64,000 nucleotides of DNA from Nymphaea colorata. Its lineage: Eukaryota; Streptophyta; Magnoliopsida; Nymphaeales; Nymphaeaceae. Every line of letters begins with the position of its first letter. The first letter of the stretch is position 1. The notes beneath the pieces are model-generated. The model did not search any database. It was not told the DNA's origin and worked only from the letters and a program-made list of their open reading frames with translations. Shown here one piece after another: positions 56,257 through 64,000 of the stretch. The DNA lies in contig NC_045140.1 of the NCBI RefSeq assembly GCF_008831285.2, forward strand, positions 3,017,528 through 3,081,527. Reading direction: 5' to 3'. The translations under genes and the position numbers were made by a program.

Positions 56257-59200
56257 GTGTGTGTGTGTGTGTGTTCGTACGGTTGTACCCTCACACCCAA
56301 GTTTTTTGAAAATAGTCCATACCATACCCGTACTAGCACCTGTACCCATACCTATGTGACATAGCTGGTGAGTTTATTTTTTCCTTTTCTCCAGCAAGCC
56401 CTAGTTTTGCAGTCAATTTCTTCTCTTTTCTCTTAGTTCCAGAATGAGCATGACTGGACAATCTATGTTGCTGGTGGGACTGTGCATTGCTGGTGGAACT
56501 GCACAATGGTAGTCTAGTTTGGCATCTCCAGTGAGCATGACTGCACATTGCACAATAGTGTGGACTGTGTGTTCAGTTGTTGACTTGTTCTAGTTGATTA
56601 TTTGTTGTTGTAGCATTGTGTGGGACTGTATCTGACACCCTTTATTTTTTCTTTGTGAATCTGTGATGTTTTATTATCATGCCACTGAATGGCTGGATGG
56701 GTCAACACTTTGATGAAGAGACGTGAAGGTTGGCTGAATGGTTTGTATCCTTATTTCTTCTTCAAATCAAAATAAATTTCTATGACTGTGTCATTAGAAT
56801 AGATTATCTTTTACCATTATATCAGATTATATTAAGTTCTTACTTTCATGAAGCTGCGTATAGCATATTTTTTCCACATTCATCTCCATGGTATTACAAT
56901 GTAAATGTGCATGCATACTTGCATAGCTTGATTCCTTGGTATTTATATGAAGCATAAAAATTACAAATTTAGAGTACGTTATGAATTTGCACTGTTTGTT
57001 TGAAATCTTAGTTTTTGTTTTATACAGATATATACATATTATAGAACTATGAATATGTACAGCAGTGTCCCCATGCACAAGGTTTTTGAAAATGATCAGG
57101 ACCGTACATATGTGACATAGAACGGGACCTAGTGACATGCCAAAGCACTTCTAAGTTCTAACTAAAGGCCTGTTATGTAAATGTATATACAAAAATGTAG
57201 CACATATATGCATGAAGATACATGCATGAACAGGAATATGAATAACAGTTTTTCAATAAAAACTGAGGAAGCTCATTTCATGATTAAGATATTAATTAAG
57301 ATAGGAATCATAGAGAGATCCCACTCGAACAGCATGGATATGAAAAATGCAGTAACCTGATTTCCTTTATTCCTTCTTCAGCTCCAATAACAGCTTCTTG
57401 GTTGTTTCTCCTATTTGAAAAGGCTGAAATGCTATTGTAAGCAAAATCTAAGTCCTCACCCTGTCAAAAATATTAAAAATACAAAAGATGCATAAGCTAT
57501 CATTTTATGTTATCAGAGACATGGTTAATATTATCTCAAAATTACTCATACATGAATCCATCCACAGTCACTCTCAACTATATCTCCGCAAGATAAACTC
57601 TTGTGATGCTAATGATTTTAAAATAAATCAAGTGAAAGCCTCGGACCCTTGGGAACATCTTGAGACCTTAACATTGAAAAAGAAAAAACAAAAGATAGGA
57701 AAAAGGGAGAAGCTATTAATTAAGTAAATCAAATGCAATTCACTGTGATGATATCACAATAATGTTGTAATATTACCTTAATGGTCAGAAATGCTTGGCA
57801 GGCCCAGGCTGCGGACCTTCAAGAGGGACTAATGGCGCCTAGCCAAGGCTTAGATGGGACAAAAAATGTAAATGAAAGGAAAATAGAGGAGGAACAAAAA
57901 GAAAAAGAAGAAGGAAATGGGAAAAAGGCAAAGGAATAAAAAAGAAAAAGTAAAAGCAGAAGAACAAAAAGTAAGAAGAATTTTTATAACTTTTACTTGG
58001 GTGCTTGGTGGGCCAGCATGGTTGAAAAGGTTGCCGAGGGCCTAAGCATGTTCTTGACTACAAAGGATATTACACTAATATAATTGCAAAATATTTGAAT
58101 TCCTTATGTTTATCATTTGTCAAAGAAGGCCTTTTCTTCAAAGGGTAATTATGCCATTTCATTTTAACAACTCAAAGTGGGAAAAAAGAATGTTAGAAAA
58201 GGAAAATGGGTTTCAAGGATAACATAAACTAAGTAAATAGAAAAGATGGATATGACATTGGCTGCGAAGCAGGATTGGCAATGGCACACAAGTCAGGAAT
58301 AAATACAGGAAAGACAACACCAAAAAGTGGAAAATGGTCACACACAAAAATTAATTTGTGTAAAGTAATAGTGGTACCTCTAAAAGCTTTCCTTCTTGTA
58401 GAAAATGTTCATACCTGCCAAGAACATTTTTCATGGTGAGAGCAACACCAAAGAAGCATACATGAAGATATTCCTGTATGTATATTTGGCAAATGAATTC
58501 AACACTTCACTATTTAACATTTATGACTGTCCATCACCATTCAGCTGGTTTCGGAACTCTATTTCCACCGACAAAATCATGAATACATTTTTGGCAATAT
58601 TTTGAAAATATTTCAAGATGTTCCCTCTAAATTGGTTTATGTTTTTTTTTTTCTAAAAACATTATATTTTCAAAATATTGACTATTATAGCTTATAGACA
58701 CCGTGCAAAACATAAAAGCATAAGGTCATCATGACCATATGACATATGAGCATATCCAAGAAGAAGCCAATCTTGTGAGTGATACATCAGATATCATCCG
58801 TCATGTACATGATCAACTGTAGTACAAGAATGCAAAATGTACCCACAAAGGAATCAAACGTAAAAAGGTTCTTTAAGGGGATGAGAATGTATACAGTTTT
58901 CTCCAATGATAGGATCCCTGAGGTCTCCAAGAAACTAAAGAAATTCAGAAACAAACAAGCTGACTTTATGGAAGAACAAATACAAAGACAGAAATGAGCA
59001 TTGTCTCAAAGAAGTACAGTGGCAAGCTCATTGATCTTGCATCCAATATAATAACAAACATTCAGAAGAAAAAGAACCAAATATAACGCTACAATATCAG
59101 GCAACATTTGGAAATTCAGGAGCACAATGAAGTAAAACTTTTCATCTGATAACTTGCAGATCTTACATATAGTAAGCAAACTTTTATTACAACAAATAGT

Positions 59201-60828
59201 AATGGCACTGTCAAGATCTTTCTCTCGTTCCTAATCTGGTTTATATTTATGGTACCTAGATGCTCGTGTTGGCAAGTTTTAGATGACAGTCTTGGATCCA
59301 AGTTTGAGATCATAAAATGTTTAAACTTCAAAGACATTTTTACTATTTTATGTTCTTTTACAGTCTAACTTTTGGTTATGCCTTTGACCACTTCATTATG
59401 AGCCCTTTCCTATATTGAAATTTGAAACATACCCTTTTGACCCGCCAATTCTCTCCAAAACACATACATCTAAGTGGTTTAGAGTCTTTAGACTGTTTAG
59501 TTTTAAAGATATGCCCATGTATTACCATAGCAAGTCCAAATAAAGACACTGGACTACTACAGTAACACACTGGTACTGTATAGTGTATACCTTATAGCAC
59601 AGACTTTTGTATCTAAAATTATGACTCTCAATTCTCACCAACATTTGTTGAATCTCAATATTGGACAAGATTTTTTTTTTTTTGGACATTGTAGTAAAAA
59701 ATGCATTTTATTGTTTTTTTGTAGGCAAGAATGTATATAACATGCATAAACTTTATAGAAATATAAAATTAAAAAACAAAAAGTTATCCAAAATATAAAG
59801 AATATTAGAAAAATAAAAACCCAGGAGACAGTGTCTTAGCATTGAGACACTGTGAATTCCTGACATTTCAAAAGCATTGCAATATTATCATTCTGAATTG
59901 TACTTTCATCATATGATCCTACCACGACCGTACTAATACATGTACTTTTATATATTCCACACATAACATATGCCAATTCTAAGCAATTTTATGTCTTGGG
60001 AACCTACGAACTTAGCCTTGAACGAACAATGGTCCGGGACATGGTAGAAACGACTTACTCCGAGAAAAGAGTTCAAAAAGGAAATAGGTCTAAATAATAA
60101 ATCATTTTGCTACTTCCTCTTATCAGAGTACGGGTGACTTTGTAGGTAAGAAGCCAAACTTTGAAAATAAGCACATGTTAGACGAAGAAAAAACCAGAGG
60201 TAGATGTATGGGAATCAAAATCTATGATGAACTAGAGTAGCAGAAAATGTGGAATCCTATGCGACCGGAAATGAGTTCCATAAGCAGGTAACTTCTGAGG
60301 AATGCATCAGCCCACATTATTTGAACAGCTAGATCTCGTTGTCCACATACGGTCATACGCAAACTACTTATCTCAGACTCGAAAGGCATCTTCCTGAACA
60401 TTTTTCTCAGACCACATGCAGTTGATGTCCTAAAGAAGGCTACCAAAAATAAAAAAGAAAAAGGAGGGAGGGGGAAGATTCCATCACTGCTCAATTTCAA
60501 TGACAGAAACCACTCACCAGTACTATAATTCCGTATGGACAAATATATACGTTTGCAATACGATGATGACAAATAAAGATGAATGAGGAGCGGGTCGCCA
60601 AAAGGAGAAGAATGCAGGTAAGAAGAAGACGAAAGAGGACAATAAGAACTCACTGGGAGACTTCGGCAGGGGAGAGGACGTTGGAGCGACGGAGGCTGGA
60701 GCAGATCCACTGGAGCAGGTGGCGAGCCTCTTCGTGCTGGAAGGGCCACTCAAAGCTGTCCGGGTCGAGGCCGTCACTCCCCTCGTAGCCTAATTCCCCA
60801 GAAGGCTGCACAGCTTAGCCCCGCTCAT
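36992..60828 (-). CDS. AUG3: HAUS augmin-like complex subunit 3 (one-base frameshift in exon 1)
   Basis: Eighteen minus-strand exons: 60654-60828, 58378-58414, 57357-57460, 53400-53595, 52236-52302, 51903-52006, 49522-49606, 47782-47839, 47197-47328, 46594-46663, 44763-44820, 44633-44688, 42253-42405, 41951-42062, 41685-41826, 40350-40425, 39112-39207, 36992-37120 (1850 nt). Introns are all GT-AG. Augmin recruits gamma-tubulin to existing microtubules in spindles and phragmoplasts. Typical segments are [11 protein letters not shown] (exon 1), [18 protein letters not shown] (exon 4), [20 protein letters not shown] (exon 9), [20 protein letters not shown] (exons 11-12), [18 protein letters not shown] (exon 16) and [18 protein letters not shown] (exon 18). 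Long coiled-coil stretches fit the family. One base is missing in the C run at 60796-60799 (+), giving a stop at codon 13 (60790-60792). With that base the gene would encode 616 aa, close to the Arabidopsis length. Everything downstream is intact. Confidence 0.93.
37561..38509. mobile_element. Non-autonomous hAT-type element in HAUS3 intron 17
   Basis: Identical 8-bp direct repeats GTTTTGAG flank it (37553-37560 and 38510-38517). The ends are short inverted repeats, CAGTGTTGTA at the left and CAATGTTGTA as the reverse complement of the right. The subterminal regions are packed with GTATCGTACGATAC-type palindromic words on the left (37570-37715) and ACGATACAACGTATC-type words on the right. Length is 949 bp and there is no transposase frame. 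Confidence 0.8.
40860..41120. repeat. A/T-rich patch in HAUS3 intron 15
   Basis: Poly-A-rich sequence with ACGATAATTTTTTAAAAATT and CATGTTTTTTTCGTTTTAAAAAACACG words. Similar texture appears at 47980-48140 and 51470-51690 in other HAUS3 introns. A shared origin is possible but cannot be shown by eye. Confidence 0.35.
43123..43465. mobile_element. Foldback element with about 105-bp inverted arms
   Basis: The left arm (43123-43229) and the reverse complement of the right arm (43361-43465) align over their whole length. Shared blocks include CCCACTCCTGGGCTCGGG, CCCTGGTCTGA.GGATC, CAACC.GCCCCCCTA.CAGTTTCGG and TTAGGAAC(T/C)AGGAC. The 131-bp loop holds TGTAACATCCCAAAAGTTTA. No coding frame or clear target duplication was seen. 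It sits in HAUS3 intron 12, so the primary transcript can form a long hairpin. Confidence 0.85.
44839..45026. repeat. Perfect tandem duplication, period 96
   Basis: GGTCAAGATCTTTGTTACTA through ACATTGTGTT is present at 44839-44930 and, with no difference seen, at 44935-45026. It lies only 18 bp upstream, in HAUS3 orientation, of the 3' splice site of exon 11 (acceptor at 44821-44822). Confidence 0.9.
45539..45642. repeat. Compound (TA)n(TG)n microsatellite
   Basis: About 50 bases of alternating TA are followed by about 50 bases of TG with one CG interruption, in HAUS3 intron 10. Frames across it are artefacts. Confidence 0.95.
48151..48344. repeat. Diverged tandem repeat, about 98-bp unit
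   Basis: The unit runs GAGAAAAACAACT.TG.C.TATTA.ACCC.AGAAA, then CTGAAAACGA.ATTT.TGTGACAA.GG and AGTAGGTGCATA. It occurs at 48151-48244 and 48250-48344, in HAUS3 intron 7. Confidence 0.7.
48601..48671. repeat. Compound (TC)n(AC)n microsatellite
   Basis: About 48 bases of TC run directly into about 22 bases of AC, in HAUS3 intron 7. Confidence 0.95.
50059..50088. repeat. (TA)n microsatellite
   Basis: About 15 TA units lie just before the hairpin-dense block in HAUS3 intron 6. Confidence 0.9.
50101..50452. other. Hairpin-dense GC-rich block in HAUS3 intron 6
   Basis: At least six inverted repeats lie in 350 bp. 50101-50127: GCCAGC/GCTGGC with inner GAGC/GCTC. 50186-50219: CAAGCGCTC/GAGCGCTTG with inner ACTGT/ACAGT and loop GTTG. 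50278-50295: GGGAGG/CCTCCC. 50301-50315: CAGTG/CACTG. 50375-50390: GGAGGT/ACCTCC. 50425-50444: the perfect palindrome CCCAACGCTCGAGCGTTGGG. Poly-A and poly-T runs separate them. No coding frame, known family or target duplication was recognised. A transposon fragment is the likeliest origin. Confidence 0.65.
50697..50815 (+). repeat. (TA)n-linked repeat, copy 1
   Basis: A (TA)n run is followed by CTTAGGTTTTATTGGCAACGTTTTTCTCGGGTATTAATCAAGAAGTTTG. The same sequence, diverged, follows the (TA)n run at 51299-51410. Confidence 0.65.
51299..51410 (+). repeat. (TA)n-linked repeat, copy 2
   Basis: About 50 bases of TA are followed by CCTAGGTTCTTATTGGCAAG, GTTTTCCTCAGGTACTAATT and GGGAAGTTCG, matching copy 1 (50697-50815) at most positions. 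Confidence 0.65.
51709..51802 (+). repeat. Microsatellite-linked repeat ending ATGTGACATAG, copy 2
   Basis: A short (TG)n run, then AAGTGTTTTTAGGAGATGG and CCAGGACCATCATGTGACATAG. The arrangement matches 21637-21729. Lies in HAUS3 intron 6. Confidence 0.5.
52463..52494. repeat. (TG)n microsatellite
   Basis: About 15 TG units in HAUS3 intron 4. Confidence 0.9.
55082..56364. mobile_element. Candidate element bounded by CTATGTCACATRGG inverted ends
   Basis: The left end CTATGTCACATGGG (55082) and the reverse complement of the right end CTATGTCACATAGG (56364) match at 13 of 14 bases. Both subterminal regions carry GTACCCATACC / GGGTACAGGTA words, which also pair as inverted repeats. The interior includes a compound microsatellite (56191-56271). 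No target duplication or transposase was found, so the boundaries are provisional. Lies in HAUS3 intron 3. Confidence 0.5.
56191..56271. repeat. Compound (TA)n(TG)n microsatellite
   Basis: About 60 bases of TA then about 20 of TG, followed by CCCAAGTTTTTTGAAAATAGTCC and ending ATGTGACATAG at 56364 (copy 3 of the family first seen at 21637). Confidence 0.9.
57050..57120 (+). repeat. Microsatellite-linked repeat ending ATGTGACATAG, copy 4
   Basis: CATGCACAAGGTTTTTGAAAATGATCAGGACCGTACATATGTGACATAG corresponds to the end of the element at 56280-56364. A fragment in HAUS3 intron 3. Confidence 0.6.
57785..58050 (-). repeat. Dispersed repeat with A/G-rich core in HAUS3 intron 2
   Basis: Read on the minus strand it has the same order as 5925-6180: CCTCGGCAACC...GCTGGCCCACCAAG, a (TTC/TTTTC)n core, then CTTGGCTAGGCGCCATTAGTCCC...GAAGGTCC. 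Confidence 0.55.
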
Positions 60829-62290
60829 CCTTTCCCTTTCTTCCACCTCCCTCCGGCTGCTCGGTCGGAAAAGGGGGAGGAAAGAAAGAACGAACAGAAA
60901 GGTCTACACCCTCCTCCCAGGGAAGATCGGATACTGGAATTTCCGCCTGCAATTAGAAGCAGAAAAGAGAGGACCAATGAGGAAATATTTCTCGATTAAA
61001 TTTGGTACGAACGATGAGGAATTCGAGGGAACCTTCGCAGCAGAGAGAGGTGAGAGCAAGGATGACCTATAGCCGGATCGATTTTCTTTTTGATTCTCTC
61101 TTTTCGATCGCAATCTTGGCGCGCTGGTCGACTTAAACGGATCGGATCTCTTAGTCGTTAGACTGGAATAGCTCCAGACTTTGATTTGATGGTCCGAAAG
61201 GAGCGGACCGGGTATGGTGTTATTAATTTCCTTGGAGTCGAACTTCGTTAAACATGAATTTTTATAAATTAGTATTTATTATCATTTTTTGGGGATTTTA
61301 TAAATTCTTTTAATAGTAAACTGTCTTTGTAAGACTTTAGACATATAAAAAAAAAGTAGTTATATATATGAGTAAATATATAAAATTTGATGCATCGATT
61401 AGGACTTCATGTGAATTTTGAGAACATTAATTTGATAATTTAATTGATGATTAATCTAAAAAATTGAAAGGTGAAGCTAAATATAAGGGGAAAGGCACGT
61501 GGCCTCTCAACCTTTTTTTTTTGTTACAAAAAATAATTTTAAACAAACAAATTAAAAATGAATTGTCACTTAACAATTCCCTTGAGAGCATTAGAGAAAC
61601 AGGAAATAACGGGTAAGATGTGTATGTTCTTTGAGTTATGTTATTTTGTGAGAGAAACTCTTCATCTAATTTAGACTTACATGTTGAACTAAAGCAAAAC
61701 GTTGAAATTGTAGACGTATAAAATTTAATTATACGCATATTTGTATTAAACTTGTTATATGGACTACGTTGCTGACTTGGTGTGGAGACAACAATAGACG
61801 TCAACTAGTTTGATGTGTGCGTCATAGATACAGTATGAAATCCATGGTATTATATTATGGAATGCCAATATAATAGGCAACATGGGAATTTTAGTTCAAA
61901 GAAATGTTTAAATCTCATACAACTTACTATTTTCATAAAGGAGAATCATCTTTATCGTATAAGAAATTTTAGAACATTTACTTTTTGCCAAAAAAAAGAT
62001 TAAAACAAGTACTTTTGTTCTTTCTTCACTCCAAAATCAAATTGTTCTTTTGTAATAAGTAACAACAAGAGCGAGCATGTGATGCTCATCTAGTTTTGGT
62101 GTTCATCTCATATACGCAATCAAATTGTTAGTGTAACTAAATATAGGATTTCTTAATAATAAGGAGATGTTTGGGTGCATTTCATTGGCAAAACATCCTT
62201 GAAACCCGTTGACAACTTTTGGCAAATGCAGTTGCTGTCGCTGCGACGGACCCTTCTCCCAAGGCTTCAGTCCAATACGACGGTGTACCA
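60829..62290. other. HAUS3 upstream region and intergenic
   Basis: The first 250 bases are moderately GC-rich and would hold the HAUS3 leader and promoter. TTGGCGCG at 61116-61123 resembles an E2F site, plausible for a mitotic gene but not proven. No TATA box was found. From about 61240 the sequence is AT-rich with no recognisable gene. Confidence 0.45.
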
Positions 62291-63355
62291 GTGGCGGAGC
62301 AAGGAAATTTAAGATGAGGAGCACTAATTAAAGAACACACATCTTTAGAAGTACTTCTATATACAAATGAGCAAAAAATTGAACGTTAAGATAGAGAATT
62401 TTCACGTGGCTTGTGTGGGCGGCTGCCTACATGCGGCTCTACCATAGGATGAGGAGCACCAATTGAAAAACATACACCTCTTTAGAAGCACTACTACATA
62501 TAAATGAGCAAAAGATTGAATGTGAAAATAGAGAATTTTCATGTGGCTAATGTGGGCAGCTGCGTACATTCGGCTCTACCATAGGATGGGGAGCGCTAAT
62601 TGAAAAAAACACACATCTTTATATATTAATGAGCAAAAATTGAATGTGAAAATGGAGAATTTTCATGTAGATGGTGTGGGCAACTGCCCACATGCAGCTC
62701 TACCATAGGATGAGGAGCACTAATTGAAAAACACACACATCTTTAGAAGCACTACTATATGTAGATGAGCAAAAAATTGAACGTGAAAATAGAGAATTTT
62801 CATGTAGCTGGTGTGGGCAACTGCCTACATGCGGCTCTACCATAGGATGAGGAGCAGAAATCAAAAAACACACATCTTTAAAAGCACTACTAAATGTAAA
62901 TGAGCAAAAAATTGAATGTGAAAATAGAGAATTTTCATGTAGCTGGTGTGGGCAACTGCCTACATGCGGCTCTACCATAGGATGAGGCGCACAAATTAAA
63001 GAACACTCTCATTCTTAGAATCACTACTATATAAGCAAAAAATTGAATGTGAAAATAAAGAATTTTCTTGTGGTTTGTGTGGCAACTGCCTACATGCAGC
63101 TCTACCGCAGTGTATGACGCTTTTTGTGTTGTAGCTTGCTTCTCTGATGAAACTCCCAAACATTCCATGCACCAACCGACAGGGTCTGAGGCAGATGTGG
63201 GCACCATGTGGGCAACTGTCCACACAGACCCACAAAGAATCTCATCTTATATTTGATATCTCAGGGAAATTTTATTCATTTACATATTGGTGTCTTTCAA
63301 AAATTAAAAATCTTATAACCAGTCCCCTTTAACCAGAATTTTCTGGCTCCACCGC
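62291..63355. mobile_element. Candidate element with inverted ends and internal satellite
   Basis: The left end GTGGCGGAGCAAGGAAATTT and the reverse complement of the right end GCGGTGGAGCCAGAAAATTC are imperfect inverted repeats (15 of 20 bases). GTGGCGGAGCCAGGA-type ends occur widely in plant repeats. Most of the interior is a tandem array (62300-63110). No transposase frame or clear target duplication was found. Confidence 0.55.
62300..63110. repeat. Tandem satellite, six units of about 124-137 bp
   Basis: The motif (G/A)GCTCTACC(A/G) starts at 62435, 62572, 62696, 62833, 62968 and 63098. Each unit also has GAGGAGCAC.AATT.AA, CACACATCTTTAGAAGCACT, AATGAGCAAAAAATTGAA, AATAGAGAATTTTCATGT and GTGTGGGCAACTGCCTACAT. 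Frames across it (62700-63235, -) are repeat translations, not genes. Confidence 0.9.
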
Positions 63356-64000
63356 AGCAACCAAGTTTCACAATCCACTCCTTCAGCCCCACAAAGAGCC
63401 TTGGCTTGAATATGTTTGTTGTTGAATTCATGTTAGGGACTTGCATCTAGCTTTTTGAGTCAAAAAAGTTCTGAAAATTCTTTTCAAGAATCTCTGTTGA
63501 CAACGCTTTCGTTACTATTTAATCGTATAAAATCATACTTACACGAGGGTCTTTGTAGAAATTGTTGAACGATTACGGACCGTGGGACGAGGAAGTGATC
63601 AAACATCGTGAAACGAAAAAAAAAAACATTTGTAGAAGTAAACAAAAATATGCGCACATCAACAGTAGAACTTAAAACTCAATGATCGAATCATGCATTG
63701 GCAGCACTTTCCAGTCTCGTCTTTGCGCATGGGAACTGGTGCTGAAAACGGTTCATGGCTTAACCAAGCACCATCTTCAGTAAAAGTTACAAAAATGAGA
63801 ACAAAAAATAATCAAATTTATTAAATGAAAATTTATTGTAAATGAAGAAATAAAATTTTAAAATTATAAATTTGAACCCTATTTATTAAATGAAAAGTAG
63901 AAAAATGACTGTTGGAAAATTTACAGGAAAGATGATTGTAGTGAGACGCTAAACCCTGGAACCAAAAAAATTGCTGTTGGGTTTGGAGAGAGAACCACCG
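63356..64000. other. Intergenic, no gene seen
   Basis: AT-rich sequence. No exon, RNA gene or clear repeat was recognised. Confidence 0.5.

Noticed and set aside
60222-60777. Minus-strand frames starting near HAUS3 exon 1 ([14 protein letters not shown]...)
   Set aside because: An out-of-frame reading of exon 1 that runs into intron 1; the true frame is fixed by homology and by the exon 2 phase.
61111-61140. E2F-like TTGGCGCG and M-phase AACGG words upstream of HAUS3
   Set aside because: Attractive for a mitotic gene, but neither matches its full consensus, so they are not listed as sites.
62700-63235. Repetitive Cys/His-containing frames (PHVGSCPHQLHENSLFS repeated)
   Set aside because: Translations of the ~133-bp satellite; unit lengths are not multiples of three throughout, so no stable protein repeat exists.

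Overview
This is nuclear DNA from a flowering plant. Four protein-coding genes with typical plant intron/exon structure can be read, and each matches a land-plant family: actin-interacting protein 1, the thylakoid insertase ALBINO3, ribosomal protein eS27, and augmin subunit 3. Introns are long (up to 3.8 kb) and rich in A/T, microsatellites and small transposons. I cannot place the species from sequence alone.

Layout. 1-3770: intergenic, with two small inverted-repeat transposons (293-743 and 2051-2291) and the AIP1 upstream region. 3771-11022 (+): AIP1, six exons, 610 aa. 11023-14666: intergenic, with a 505-bp hAT-type element (12742-13246) and a short tandem duplication. 14667-27676 (+): ALB3-type insertase, eleven exons, 487 aa, with one GC-AG intron. 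27677-30770: intergenic, no gene seen. 30771-33977 (-): RPS27/eS27, four exons, 86 aa, with the start codon alone on exon 1 and a TATA box upstream. 33978-36991: intergenic, with a 250-bp tandem duplication. 36992-60828 (-): HAUS3/AUG3, eighteen exons over 23.8 kb. Its introns hold a 949-bp hAT-type element, a 105-bp-arm foldback element, a hairpin-dense block and several microsatellite-linked repeats. 60829-64000: HAUS3 upstream region, then an element with inverted ends that contains a ~133-bp tandem satellite.

The four genes are not a functional cluster. They act in actin dynamics, thylakoid membrane insertion, translation and mitotic microtubule nucleation, and look like housekeeping neighbours. 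All splice junctions were fitted by hand, and the reading phase is kept across every junction. The one exception is a missing base in HAUS3 exon 1, in a run of four Cs on the + strand (60796-60799), which puts a stop at codon 13. The other 17 exons are intact, so a sequencing or assembly error is the likelier explanation, but a real null allele is possible.

I found no wholly new system. The most unusual items are the hairpin-dense block at 50101-50452, the foldback at 43123-43465, the satellite-bearing element at 62291-63355, and a repeat family found four times next to (TA)/(TG) microsatellites.
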